A stretch of DNA of 64,000 nt from Cyathus striatus (taxonomy: Eukaryota; Basidiomycota; Agaricomycetes; Agaricales; Nidulariaceae). Location: positions 186,001 to 250,000 of the forward strand of contig JAOVFP010000013.1 in the NCBI GenBank assembly GCA_025738555.1. The letters run 5' to 3'. Shown here piece after piece: positions 1 to 10,510 of this stretch; the first letter of the stretch is position 1; every line of letters begins with the position of its first letter. The notes below the pieces were generated by a model. It did no database searches. It had not been told where the DNA came from and saw only the letters and a list, made by a program, of their open reading frames with translations. The position numbers and the translations under genes are program-made.

Positions 1-429
1 CACTTGGCATGTCATGCAATCCAGGATCTAAAACACCCTATGAAGAGTGGGTTCTACTTCCACAATGAAACACTAGAGCTGTCGACCCTTATAGCGAAGC
101 AACTTCCCCAAGTGGACTTTTCATTCCTTTCTGCATGCAAGATGGGAACAGGTGACGAGAATCTTCCTGAAGAGGCTGTGCATCTTGCAGCAGGTGTATT
201 GCAGGCAGGTTACAGAAGCGTTGTAGCAACGATGTGGGCTATCAATGACAATTATGCACCTATAGTTGCAGAGAAGATGTATAGCTACCTACCTGAAAAA
301 TTGAATCTGCCGAATAGTGTAGATGTTGTGCATGCATTACAGGAAGCTGTGAAGGAGGTTCATAAACAAATGGGAAATTCAGATGCATCGTTCCTTACCT
401 GGGTTCCGTTTATTCATATCAGTATTTGA
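1..429 (+). CDS. CHAT-domain (caspase-like) protein, C-terminal part, cut by the window edge
   Basis: The frame is already open at base 1 and ends at a TGA at 427-429, so only the last 142 residues are present. Two features mark a CHAT protease domain: HLACHA at the very start (the catalytic His region) and LSACKMGTGDE about 45 residues on (the catalytic Cys region). Next come the family's typical AGxLQAGYRSVVATMW stretch and the closing TWVPFIHI. CHAT domains are caspase-related cysteine proteases. In mushrooms they usually end long TPR-repeat proteins, but any repeats here lie outside the window. His and Cys are both present, so the domain could be active. A broken relative with the same C-terminal sequence lies at 59.33-59.69 kb. 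The family call is firm; the target and role are unknown. Confidence 0.85.
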   Translation, partial: HLACHAIQDLKHPMKSGFYFHNETLELSTLIAKQLPQVDFSFLSACKMGTGDENLPEEAVHLAAGVLQAGYRSVVATMWAINDNYAPIVAEKMYSYLPEKLNLPNSVDVVHALQEAVKEVHKQMGNSDASFLTWVPFIHISI

Positions 430-767
430 TAACTGAGAGCTATAGGATAGAAAATAGTAAGTAACACATAGTAGATTGGGCAGTGCAGAAAACAGGGAAA
501 GGATTTATAGATTAGGTCCTCTACTCAGAGACTCAGAGTAAACTACAGTCTGCTATGATGATGCAGAAAAATGACAACTCACAACTCCTCCTATCTCCTC
601 CTATCCTCCTAAATCTTATGTATTGCATATAAAATCTATAAAACCAAAAGACAGTAGAAGACTCCACATGGTGAAGGGGAGTCAAACCCCTGCCGCTTGC
701 TTAGCTGAGAGTACGTAAGTGCTTGAGGAAGAGTAGTGAGCCCAAAGTGAGCCATTCATTCAGAACA

Positions 768-1655
768 GTACAGGCATTTGCATTAGAAACTGCAGTTGCA
801 CATTTTGCGGAACCTATTTGTTCCTGTGTGTCTATGTGCAAATAGTGACCTTGTCATGCTTTGTGCTGAGATCTATATTCCTTGGCATCCCAGATCATTG
901 TTCCGATTTGAAAGACAACACATAAAATTCCATTGGATGTATTGAACATGTATATGATTAAACTGACAAACAAGAGTTATGATAATGACTGCAAGTTAAC
1001 TTTGCAATGTGGGTAGAGGGTATACTAGTAGAATGTTTAATAGAACTTGAATTTGGTTTGATAAGTACATAGAAATAGAGATATTGGCACTGTAGGACTC
1101 AAATGGAGCATAAATTATTGCCATAGACAACTTGAAAAGCCTTGTAATGTACTAGCTTGTAGCAGAAGACTAGATCAAACTAGCATAACAGCATGCAATG
1201 ACTTAAAGATCACACACCAAGACAAATTGATGCATTCGACTTTCTGTGATCAATGTGCATCCTCATGCAATGTGTATTTTATCATTGGAAAAACCAAGTC
1301 TCACAGGATAAGTACTTAGTACTAACTCCTGGCTCCCATATTGCAAGGAAGTTTCATTAACCCTTGAACTTGTTTTGTTATCATAATATTTCTACAGTAC
1401 AGACTCCAGATGATGTAAAAATTCAAGTATATTTTGTAGACAATGAGCCAGAGCTTCATACAGGTGAATAGGTGAACCCTGTGAGGACCAGGGGATGAAG
1501 AAAAGTACGAGAGTGGCACACCAGCAACACCCTGCAGCACTGTACAGGGCCAGACCTGGCAAGCCTCTGCAGAAGTCACAGTTTGGTCAATAGCAAATAC
1601 ACCCAAACAGGTTCTGCAGAATTTGTGACTGCAGTTTCTAATGCAAATGCCTGTA
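768..1655. repeat. Imperfect inverted repeat around a noncoding core
   Basis: The stretch from 770, ACAGGCATTTGCATTAGAAA followed by CTGCAGT, recurs in reverse complement ending near 1653. Similarity continues inward for about 50 bases with scattered changes (GCGGAACCTATTTG against GCAGAACCTGTTTG). The spacer is about 780 bp and noncoding. It could be a decayed MITE or the ends of a larger element. No target duplication was recognised. Confidence 0.5.
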
Positions 1656-2053
1656 AGCTTACATTGTATGTACTCACGTAATTCATAGCGCATCCCTGCA
1701 TGACGGTGTCACATACTACCCACTGTCAGTAAGTAATGAATGGCGTCCTCGGCCTCGACCGTCAAATGAGCACTGAGCACACATCGCAGCCTAGTCACTA
1801 GTCCACGTCCAGTCTTGAATCCCCTGTTACATCTCGATCATTGGATCTGTGCCAAATGTAGTAGTAGCAGGGAATTTTCAACACATGTCAACACATCAGT
1901 TCATTTGAAACCGTGAGCTGGTGAGCTGGATGGCTGGGTTCATTTGTATGGTATTATGTAAGTAAGTTGAATCAACTGTAAATCACTCTCTGTGCTTTAC
2001 TAGCTACCCTCCCTCCTTGCTCTCAACCACTGTATATCTGCAAGCTCATCAAG

Positions 2054-2960
2054 TTAGTATGAACAATCCAAAATATGAGGCCTTAGAACATCTGGAGGGA
2101 AGTAAAGTCCACAGGACGTACACAGCTTGGGCTCATCCTCCTCAATCAGTAGCAAGCTGCTTTCACCACTTGTGCTTCCATTGCACTTCAAGGCTTGATT
2201 TTCTGCTTGTTCAATGGCCTTGTTTTTATTTCCACTATTGATTCTGGCACACTTCACTCTGGTAGATGCTGGGGAGAATTTCTGGATCTCTCTTGGAAAG
2301 GGTATGGCTTCAAGAGTGTGTACTAGATAACAATGTGAGTGGCGTGTTATTAATAAAATATGATGAGAACTAATGTTGTTTCCTTCGACTCAGAGGTTGC
2401 TCTGGTTCTAGGAGAGTGTACTTGCTACCCTCCTGTAAGTCTCTGAACCGTGACTTATGCTCGCCGCAATATCCACTCAGGTGCTCTATGGTTCTGATTT
2501 TAATGCGGATCACTTCTGGTTGAAGGAAAAACCTGGATATGAGTCCTGCCATATCCAGATGCCCATGACCTACCACTGTAAGTACATCTTAAGCTTTTTG
2601 GTGAGTGTGGAATGCTTACATTCAGTTATGAGGTTCTGGTATTCTGACTCCAAGGTCACATTTTTGTATGCATCAGAGATGTCCACTGTAGACACCTCTG
2701 TGAGTGTGCATGTGAGAGCTATGGTTTGCATGCTAAAATAGCTGCATTTTGATGGTCCCTCATGGCAGTGCACATATACCTTCCCATTCTCAGTAGGGAC
2801 GATATGGGCTGGTCATAAGCTCCCATCTGGTGCATTTAACACACAGAAACATGGCCAGTGCAAGCCATGTAATTCCAACCACTGTGCAATCCTTGTTGGG
2901 TGCACACATTCACCATTCTTGGTTGGACTGCATTAAACACAGTAAGTTATTCTTGTGGAG
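2054..2960 (-). pseudogene. Decayed minus-strand coding remnant with a C2HC zinc-knuckle-like motif
   Basis: Protein-like segments follow each other on the minus strand in what look like exons: GECVHPTRIAQWLEL (about 2920), VHCHEGPSKCSYF (about 2760), VVGHGHLDMAGLISRFF (about 2570), and a last segment ending at 2054. The last segment holds CTSCGLYFPPDVLRPHILDC, a C-x2-C-x11-H-x3-C arrangement like small zinc fingers. An in-frame TGA interrupts the first segment and could be a CGA-to-TGA change. The family is not recognised. A degraded transposon or gene fragment is the most likely explanation. Confidence 0.3.
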
Positions 2961-3179
2961 TTGCTTTCAGGAAATATAAACTTACTAATCCATTACAACT
3001 AGTCTTCCAGCAAGGGTACTCCATCCAACTAACTCTTGAGTACTTTTCTGCTCTGTTCCAAGGTTACTGCATAAGTGTCAGCCAAATTTCTCATTTATCA
3101 TAGGCCTTATATGATATGGAATATCATATAAGGTCTGAGTTTTATGAGTGAGGCATATACTATATGTATATACAGGCTA

Positions 3180-3865
3180 TTCATAAGTACTCATTACTTT
3201 ATGCTTCTACTATTATTACAATTGTATTATGTCTACTCATAAGTACTCATTACTTTATGCTTCCTATTATTATTGTAATACTACTATGTGTACTCATAAG
3301 TACTCATTAATTTATGACTCCTATTATAATTGTAATACTACTATGTATACTCATAATTACTCATTACTTTATACTTCCTATTATTATTGTAATGCTACTA
3401 TGCATACTCATAAGTCTTCATTACTTTATGCTTCCTATTATTACTGTAATGCTACTATGTGTATTTATAAGTGCTCATTAATTTATGCTGCTTCCTATTA
3501 TTATTGTAATGCTACTATGTGTACTCATAAGCACTCATTACTTTATGCTTCCTATTATTATTGTAATGCTAATATGTGTACTCATAAGTACTCATTACTT
3601 TATGTTTTCTATTGTTATTTTAATACTAGCATGTGTACTCATAAGTACTCATTACTTTATGATTCCTATTATTATTGTAATACTAGTATGTGTACTCATA
3701 AGATTGTTATTGTAATACTAGTATATGTACTCATAAGTACTCATTACTTTATGTTTTCTATTATTACTGTAATGCTTCCTATTATTATTTTAATAGTATT
3801 ATGTGTACTCATAAGTGCTCATTACTTTATGCTTCCTATTATTATTCTAATAGAATTATGTATGC
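3180..3865. repeat. 57-bp tandem repeat array, left arm
   Basis: About eleven units of roughly 57 bp begin TACTCATAAGTACTCATTAC and continue through runs of TATTATTATTGTAAT to ACTATGTG. Because the unit is a multiple of three and lacks stops, it reads through as 19-residue repeats (MCTHKYSLLYASYYYCNTT and variants). This is a property of the repeat, not evidence for a gene. The reverse-complement array is at 9016-9680. Confidence 0.85.
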
Positions 3866-4590
3866 TTTTCAAGTGTGTCACAGCTGTCACAATTTTTCCA
3901 TGTGTTATGTTCGTCACACATATTCCTGCACCTCATGTTTTTCCTGCGCATCACATTTGTCACATACTTCACGTGCATCATGTTCGTCACACATATTCCC
4001 ATGCTTCATATTAGTCACATACTTCACGCACGTCACGTTCGTCACACATATTCCTGCGCTTCGCACTTATCACATACTGCATGTGTGTCACATCTGTCAC
4101 AAATTTCCTGCGCGTCACGTTCGTCACATATATTCCCACGCATCACATTTGTCACATTCTTCCTGCCCGTCACGTTTGTCACGCATATTCCTGCACATCA
4201 CATTCATCACACGTTTCCCACATGTCACATTTGTCACAATTTTCACGTGTGTCACGTCTGTCACGATTCTCCCACACTACATATATATCACACTTGTCAC
4301 GCTTTCATGCACATCATGCATCATGTTTGTCACGTTCTTTATAAGCATTACGCTTTTATGAACATCTCACATCTATTTGTCATGCTCGTCACAGTGCATT
4401 TATCATGCTTTGTATGCACGTCACACATCACATAAGTCACGCTCATCATGTAAGTCACATCTGTTTCTTATGATTTGCACATGCATCATAGTCATCATGT
4501 CTTTGAGGCTTTCATCATGCTTTCACACACATCATAAGTGTTACTTATGTCACATCTTTGAGATTTATAACACATTTCAAGCACATTGTG
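3866..4590. repeat. GTCAC-rich minisatellite, left arm
   Basis: Diverged units of about 27-33 bp are built on CACATTYGTCACATATTCC and CGTCACGTTCGTCACAC. They fade out near 4590. The long open frames across this array are a repeat artefact. The inverted counterpart is at about 8380-9015. Confidence 0.8.
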
Positions 4591-4967
4591 CTTGCATGTG
4601 TATCATGATTGTGACATGTTGATGGGGTTCCAACAGGTCTATAATGAAAAATGTTCTGTACATTTCATATCCAAGGAATCAGAGCACTCAGTGATGCCAC
4701 ATTTAACCCATATCTCATTACTTAGCTGGGTAATTCAGCCTCTTGCATTGACAAGTCAGTTATTGATTCAGACCCTGTATGACAATACTGCACATGACTA
4801 TAGACAAATGATAGTAAGTTTTTCTTAGGCAAGAAAGGAGAAAAGACAAAGTAGTTCTTCTGAAAAGAGAACAAGAAGAAAAGAAGGTGATGATGTAGTT
4901 GACACTAAACTAAAGAATAGAAAAGCAAGTAATGATCACTGAGCAAGAAAGTGATGAGAAGTACAGG

Positions 4968-7675
4968 TAATGTCATGGGCAAAACCTTGCTGTTTCGCCA
5001 CACCAGGTTTCACCACTGGCAATCGCCAGGTGGTGAAACTATGAGCGTGAAAGAGAGTGGCGATACTTGGCAAAAGTAATATTATGTAATATGTAATTTG
5101 TAAAATTTAATCATCGTGCTGGCATCATCGCAATACTGAAATCACACTGAAATGGAGAAGAACAAGGGAGGAAGACCTGTGGACATATTTATTGACAAGC
5201 ATTTTACAAAAAAGGAGCACAATCCTAGTACAAAACGATGGACAGTTGTTTGTAACTACTGCTCAAAGGAACTAGTTCACTATGATGGAAAATGCTTCAT
5301 ACACCTCACTAAAGGCCTACAATGCTCTAAAGTACCTGAGCTAGTGCAAAAGGAAGCCAACACGCATCTGATTTCTCAGAGTGGAGGGGCTGTAATAGAA
5401 ATATCTGACTCTGAGCCTGAAGTCATCACTGAGAAGGAAGCACATCCCCATAAGAAGCACAAGCTTGATGCTGGGAATGCTGTTACTATTATTAGCGGTA
5501 TGAAAAGCTTTGTGGATCGAGCACTTACACAGAAGGAAGAGGACCGAGCAAATACCTACCTTATAAAGTGAGTTACTGGTGGCCTGCATACATTGAGGTG
5601 ATAGATCTGACATGGATTACAGGTGGTTTATTCACGGGAACATACCTTTTAGCCAGGCTGACAGCCCCTTCTTTCATAAATGGCTGGGAAATATATGCCC
5701 ATGTTATTCACCAGCTTCTTGCTTTGTTCTCACAATGAAGTATCTTCCAGCAGAAGAAGCACAAGCCTATGAAGATGACATGGAGAGGCTAAAGAAGAGG
5801 GATAATTTGACGTACTTGATGGATGGCTGGGAGGATAGCATGAAGCGCAATTTATATGGATGCCTCCTGTCTGAAGTTGGAGAGTTCCCAATTGTTCTAG
5901 CACTGAAGGAGCTTACAGGTATATGAGCAACAGCAGATAACCTTGTTACAGTTGCAGATGAAGCCTTGAGACAAAAGGCTGTGAAAGCACGGTCTACTAT
6001 TGCTGTCTGTACTGACAACCCAACAACAATGCAAGCATTTCATCGAAAATGGACAACTGAAGGCTGCTACCCTTGGATTTTAGTAAGTTTTTCTGCTAGA
6101 TTAATTGTTATTCATAATCAACTCACTTTGGTAACTAACAGCCATTGCCGTGTTTTATACATGGTGTGAACACTATCCTAGGAAAGGTATCAAGCTATGC
6201 AAGTGTTAAGAGCTTGATAAAGAAGAATACAAAGATAGTAACCTTTTTCAATGCATCACACTATTGGGGCGGTCAGCTTGAACAATTAGCACAAGAGAAT
6301 AATATAATGCGCAGATTAAAGAAGAATACAGAGTCCTGCTTCTATGCCGTTATCCTTCAGGCTCTTAGCATACAGGAGCACAAAAAGGTTCTTTATGAGC
6401 TCTGCTCTCGTGATGAAGCCCAACATACAATTGGTGGCCTTTCTCCTATATGGCATGATGTTATTTCTTGCGTTCTTGAGCTTGACCAGTGGCAACTTAA
6501 TGAGGAATTCATTCGCATTTGCAAGCCTCTTGTTGACCTAATTGGTGATACAGAATCTTGGGATGTGACACTGGCTAATTGTATGATACAATTAATTTGG
6601 GCTCATCATGAAATCAACAGCTTACCAGAATACGAGTTTGAAGACAAGCAGTTCCTTTGACATGCTAAAGAAACTGTAACTCACTATTTCCATACCATGA
6701 ACACAGATCTTCATTGGCTTTCCCTCTTCCTTCACCCACTATGTCGAAAATTGGCCTTATCATTGTCAGTACATTCCAGGACATTGAAGGATGCATTTAA
6801 TATCACACTCAGCATAGCAGAAAAGTGGGAATGGTCAAGAGCACATGCAGAGCAGCATTTGAGGGATATCCAAGCATATGCGAGTGAAGAGCAACCTTTC
6901 ACTGGGGGAAAAGCGGATGCGAAGGCATAGTGGACATCTGTCAACATTGGGTTTCACCCAATTCAGACATTTGCTCTCAAGATCATGGCCATAGTTCCAC
7001 ATGCTGCAGAAGTGGAGTGCTTCTTTTCCAATTTGGGTGGAGTTCAGAGTGTCAAACGATCTCGTTTGACAGTTGATCATTTGGGATCACTTGGAATGCT
7101 TCGTAATTTCTATAACCATCATTTATATGAAGAAGCTATTGCTGAAGGAAAGGATCCTCATCACTGTCATGCTCATATGCACATAACTGGAAAGGGAATC
7201 AATACTGAATGTGCTGAAATCATGACTGAAGATTTTACAGTACCTATTCATCTTCAAACTGGATATGAAGGGGCCAATATAGATCTTGATGGAGCTGAAG
7301 CTATTTCAGTGCAAGAACTGGATGCCGAGTTCACAGCATTGGAACAATCTGGCTTCACAACTGCTAATGGTGATGGGTTTAGTGCCGCTGTACCTGTGGA
7401 AAACATTTACAACACCTCTCTCATTGACATAATATGCAGAGGACAGCTCCCTTCAATTCAGAACACTGTCATCAATGCTCCAACTGAAGGAAATAGTGGT
7501 AGCTGGGATCGTGAATCGTTGCTTTGCTCAATGGGACTATAGAATATTGTATTACATAGTTACATGAATTACTAATACATTCGCCAGCCTCGCCACCTTT
7601 CGCCATTTTCCCACACCAGGTTTCACCCTTGCCTGGCATGGCGAGGCTCTCTGTGAGGTTTTGCCCCATACACTA
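4968..7675 (+). mobile_element. hAT-family DNA transposon with intact ends and an 8-bp target duplication
   Basis: AGTACAGG flanks the element on both sides without a mismatch (4960-4967 and 7676-7683), the 8-bp duplication expected of hAT elements. The left end starts TAATGTCATGGGCAAAACC; the reverse complement of the right end starts TAGTGTATGGGGCAAAACC. Further inside, both ends carry CACACCAGGTTTCACC and TTTCGCC subterminal motifs. The length is 2708 bp. It encodes one BED-finger transposase, which is broken. It sits in the centre of the foldback element, so it arrived later. Confidence 0.9.
5152..7542 (+). pseudogene. hAT transposase with N-terminal BED zinc finger, interrupted by three stops
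   Basis: Exon 1 (5152-5567) begins MEKNKGGRPVDIF and holds a BED-type finger (CNYCSKEL, then HLTKGLQC). An intron at 5568-5622 joins to WFIHGNIPFSQADSPFF. A second intron (6083-6141) splices PWIL to PLPCFIHGVNTILGK. The body has family hallmarks: LMDGWEDSMKRNLYG, CTDNPTTMQAF, VTFFNASHYWGGQL. The end holds the dimerisation region AEVECFFSNLGGVQSVKRSR. Splicing leaves three in-frame stops: TGA at 5924, TGA at 6658 and TAG at 6928. The first would be an Arg codon if CGA became TGA. The product is expected to be inactive, while the intact ends could still respond to an enzyme supplied elsewhere. Confidence 0.85.
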
Positions 7676-7683
7676 AGTACAGG

Positions 7684-8379
7684 AGGGGGTTTCATATGTA
7701 TGAATGGATACTAATACTAAAAGAACTATATAACATAAATCAGAGATGTGAAACACATGACAGTGTAGAAGTGTCACATAATCATATAGAGTAAGCATAT
7801 GATTTAAAAATGTGTGTTGGAGATATAAGAACAACCAATGGTTAATGCAAGAATCATGATCATTTAATGACTGAGACATATGAGTTTGATGTGATATGGA
7901 ATCACATATACTGACCATTCTTTCAGATTTGTTATCCATATGTAATTCTTTCAGTATATGTCCTTTTCTGTTCAGTTGTTAAATATTTCCAAAATATTTA
8001 TTTCTATCATAATGATCTCATCATCTCTCATATCCAAACTAACCATTATAGTTTTTACTTTGTCATTTAATTACATCTCTAGTTCTGATTATTAATTATT
8101 AAACATCATATCATCCCATTTCCAAATTTCTCATGCTCTGTCAGTGTGGGTAAGCCTTCAACTACATATACACTCTACATTTTTCATTCTAGTTTCTTAT
8201 TACTACCACACTTCTATAACTTTCTAATTGTTATTTTCTGTGTTACAATCTCCAATTCTACAAGTACATATCATTTCATCTGCATATATAATTCACTCTA
8301 CTATTAAATACTTACTCCACTCTCATGACAACTTGAATAGTGGTAGAGACAGAAAAATCTGATGGGATTGGAAAGCATT
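7684..8379. other. Noncoding core of the foldback element, right of the hAT
   Basis: AT-rich sequence without a convincing frame. Together with 4591-4959 it forms the single-copy middle of the foldback element before the hAT inserted. Confidence 0.5.
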
Positions 8380-9015
8380 GTATTTGTGAAAAAGTTGCAA
8401 TGCACTTGAAAAATGTGACATGCATGCATGAAAAACACATGATGCATTTTAAAAAAAAAGACATATGTAACATATGTGAAAAGTGTGACATGCATGCAGA
8501 TCGTCACGGCGTGACGCGCCTCAAAGACGTGACATGTGTGACGAGTGTGAAATGCGTGACAAACGCGCTAAAGCGTGACAAGTGTGATATATATGTAGTG
8601 TGGGAGAATCGTGACAGACGTGACGCACGTGAAAATTGTGACAAATGTGACACATGGGAAATGTGTAATGAATGTGATGCGCGGGAATATGCGTGACAAA
8701 CGTGACGGGCGGGAAGAATGTGACAAATGTGATGCGTGGGAATATGTGTGACGAACGTGACGCGCAGGAAATTTGTGACAAATGTGACACGCATGCAGTA
8801 TGTGATAAGTGCGAAGCGCGGGAATATGTGTGACGAACGTGACGTGCGTGAAGTATGTGACTAATGTGATGCACAGGAAAAATATGAGGCGTGGGAATAT
8901 GTGTGACGAACGTGATGCGTGTGAAGTATGTGACAAATGCGATGCGCAGGAAAAACATGAGGCACAGGAATATGTGTGACGAACGTAACACATGGGAAAA
9001 TTGTGACAGCTGTGA
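8380..9015. repeat. GTGAC-rich minisatellite, right arm
   Basis: Units such as GAATATGTGTGACGAACGTG and GTGACAAATGTGA are the reverse complement of the 3866-4590 array, in the same order relative to the element centre. Confidence 0.8.
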
Positions 9016-9680
9016 CACTTGAAAAGCGTACATAATTCTATTAGAATAATAATAGGAAGCATAAAGTAATGAGCACTTATGAGTACACATAATACTATTA
9101 AAATAATAATAGGAAGCATTACAGTAATAATAGAAAACATAAAGTAATGAGTACTTATGAGTACATATACTAGTATTACAATAATAATAGGAATCATAAA
9201 GTAATGAGTACTTATGAGTACACATGCTAGTATTAAAATAACAATAGAAAACATAAAGTAATGAGTACTTATGAGTACACATATTAGTATTACAATAATA
9301 ATAGGAATCATAAAGTAATGAGTACTTATGAGTACACATGCTAGTATTAAAATAACAATAGAAAACATAAAGTAATGAGTACTTATGAGTACACATATTA
9401 GTATTACAATAATAATAGGAATCATAAAGTAATGAGTACTTATGAGTACACATGCTAGTATTAAAATAACAATAGAAAACATAAAGTAATGAGTACTTAT
9501 GAGTACACATATTAGTATTACAATAATAATAGGAATCACAAAGTAATGAGTACTTATGAGTACACACACTAGTATTACAATAACAATAGGAATCATAAAG
9601 TAATGAGTACTTATGAGTACACATACTAGTATTACAATAACAATAGGAAACAAGTAATGAGTTTTTATGAGTAACCTATA
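9016..9680. repeat. 57-bp tandem repeat array, right arm, with 114-bp higher-order units
   Basis: Reverse complement of the left 57-bp array. Two unit types alternate several times (one reading DSYYYCNTN, the other VFYCYFNTS), giving a 114-bp period. The left array lacks this regular alternation, so this arm seems to have expanded by recent dimer amplification. On the minus strand it reads as one open frame of over 300 codons, which is not taken as a gene. Confidence 0.85.
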
Positions 9681-9787
9681 TACTACTTATAATATCCCTC
9701 ACTCATAAGTCATAGTCCTTATATGATATCTCATATCATATAACACTGCTCTTAAATGATAAATTTGGCTGACACCCCTCATTACTG

Positions 9788-10510
9788 AACAGTGATGGTA
9801 GGGGGGGTGTTGTGCACATTATGTTGTAAGTGAATACTTTCTTGAGACTGACTTATATGCTTATTTTTTATGTGGCTTTGTGTCATACCATTCAATATAC
9901 ACATATACAATAGCCCCTGCTGCTATGGATGCACAACCATATTACTGAATGGTCTCAAGCTAGTGTCACTCCCACCCAACTTTGCCCATTTCATAGCCTG
10001 GAGTTTCTCAATTGCTGCTCCCACTTCGCTCGCACATATATGTTTTCAAGTTGCCAGTATACAGCCTAAACATATATCACTCAATATCACTCCATATCGC
10101 TACTGCCCATACCCAAGACTTAAAAGTTTCATGGCTTGCTGGTCTGTTGGTATTCAGAAACATTGTGATAGCATGTGGTTCTTCTACCCTCCTGTAACTG
10201 CTAGTGTGTACTCAATGGGCTCTCAGTGAATCGAAGGTACTATGCAATATCGTGTGGCATGTAATTTTCTTGAACTCTTGGTGGCCTGTGGTCAGACTCG
10301 GAGGCTAAGGTATGGTAGTCCATATTTTGTTGTTCTGTGGTGCTAGCTGACATTTTACTGTCAGACTTTTATTGAATCTAAGCTGATGAATGATGTTGTG
10401 GGGGGCTTCACATTTCAGTGGAGGCACTGGGGTTGTATGTGCACTGGAGCATGGAGAGGTATATAAGATGTAGAATAATCATTTGTTAGCTTTGTTTTAA
10501 AGATTTTATT
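9788..10510. other. No gene seen
   Basis: Unique-looking sequence with a run of G near 9800. It may include the 5' end of the decayed MULE-like element, but no terminal repeat was found. Confidence 0.4.

Larger units (their letters stand above)
430..3069. other. Gene-poor interval with decayed repeats
   Basis: No intact gene is visible. The interval holds an imperfect inverted repeat (about 768-1655) and minus-strand protein-like remnants (2054-2960), listed separately. A tRNA T-arm-like sequence occurs near 672-690 on the minus strand, but no cloverleaf could be completed. Confidence 0.5.
3070..9781. mobile_element. Foldback-like element with minisatellite inverted arms, carrying a nested hAT
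   Basis: Sequence from 3075 (GTGTCAGCCAAATTT) is repeated inverted, ending at 9775. Behind each end the same order of blocks occurs as reverse complements: a TATATGATAT-rich palindrome, then a 57-bp tandem array, then a GTCAC-rich array. The arms are about 1.4-1.5 kb. TTACTG stands just outside both proposed ends (3064-3069 and 9782-9787) and may be a 6-bp target duplication, but the outermost 5-7 bases of the two ends do not match well. Without the nested hAT the element would be about 4.0 kb with no transposase, so it is probably non-autonomous. The superfamily cannot be told. Confidence 0.65.

Noticed and set aside
655..760. Possible tRNA on the minus strand (AGGGG-TTTGACT-CCCCT looks like a T arm)
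   Set aside because: No acceptor stem, D arm or anticodon arm could be paired around it; at most a tRNA-derived relic.
3180..3865. CRISPR-like regular repeats
   Set aside because: Units are directly tandem without unique spacers, and the genome is eukaryotic.
3229..4435. Long plus-strand open frames (up to 261 codons)
   Set aside because: They follow the 57-bp and GTCAC tandem repeats, exist in several frames at once and mirror frames in the inverted arm; a repeat artefact, not genes.
8521..9653. Two overlapping minus-strand frames of over 360 codons
   Set aside because: Same cause: reverse complement of the left arrays, open in two frames.
3075..9775. Assigning the foldback element to the KDZ or CACTA group from its GTGTCAGCC ends
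   Set aside because: No transposase belonging to it is present and the end motif alone is not diagnostic.
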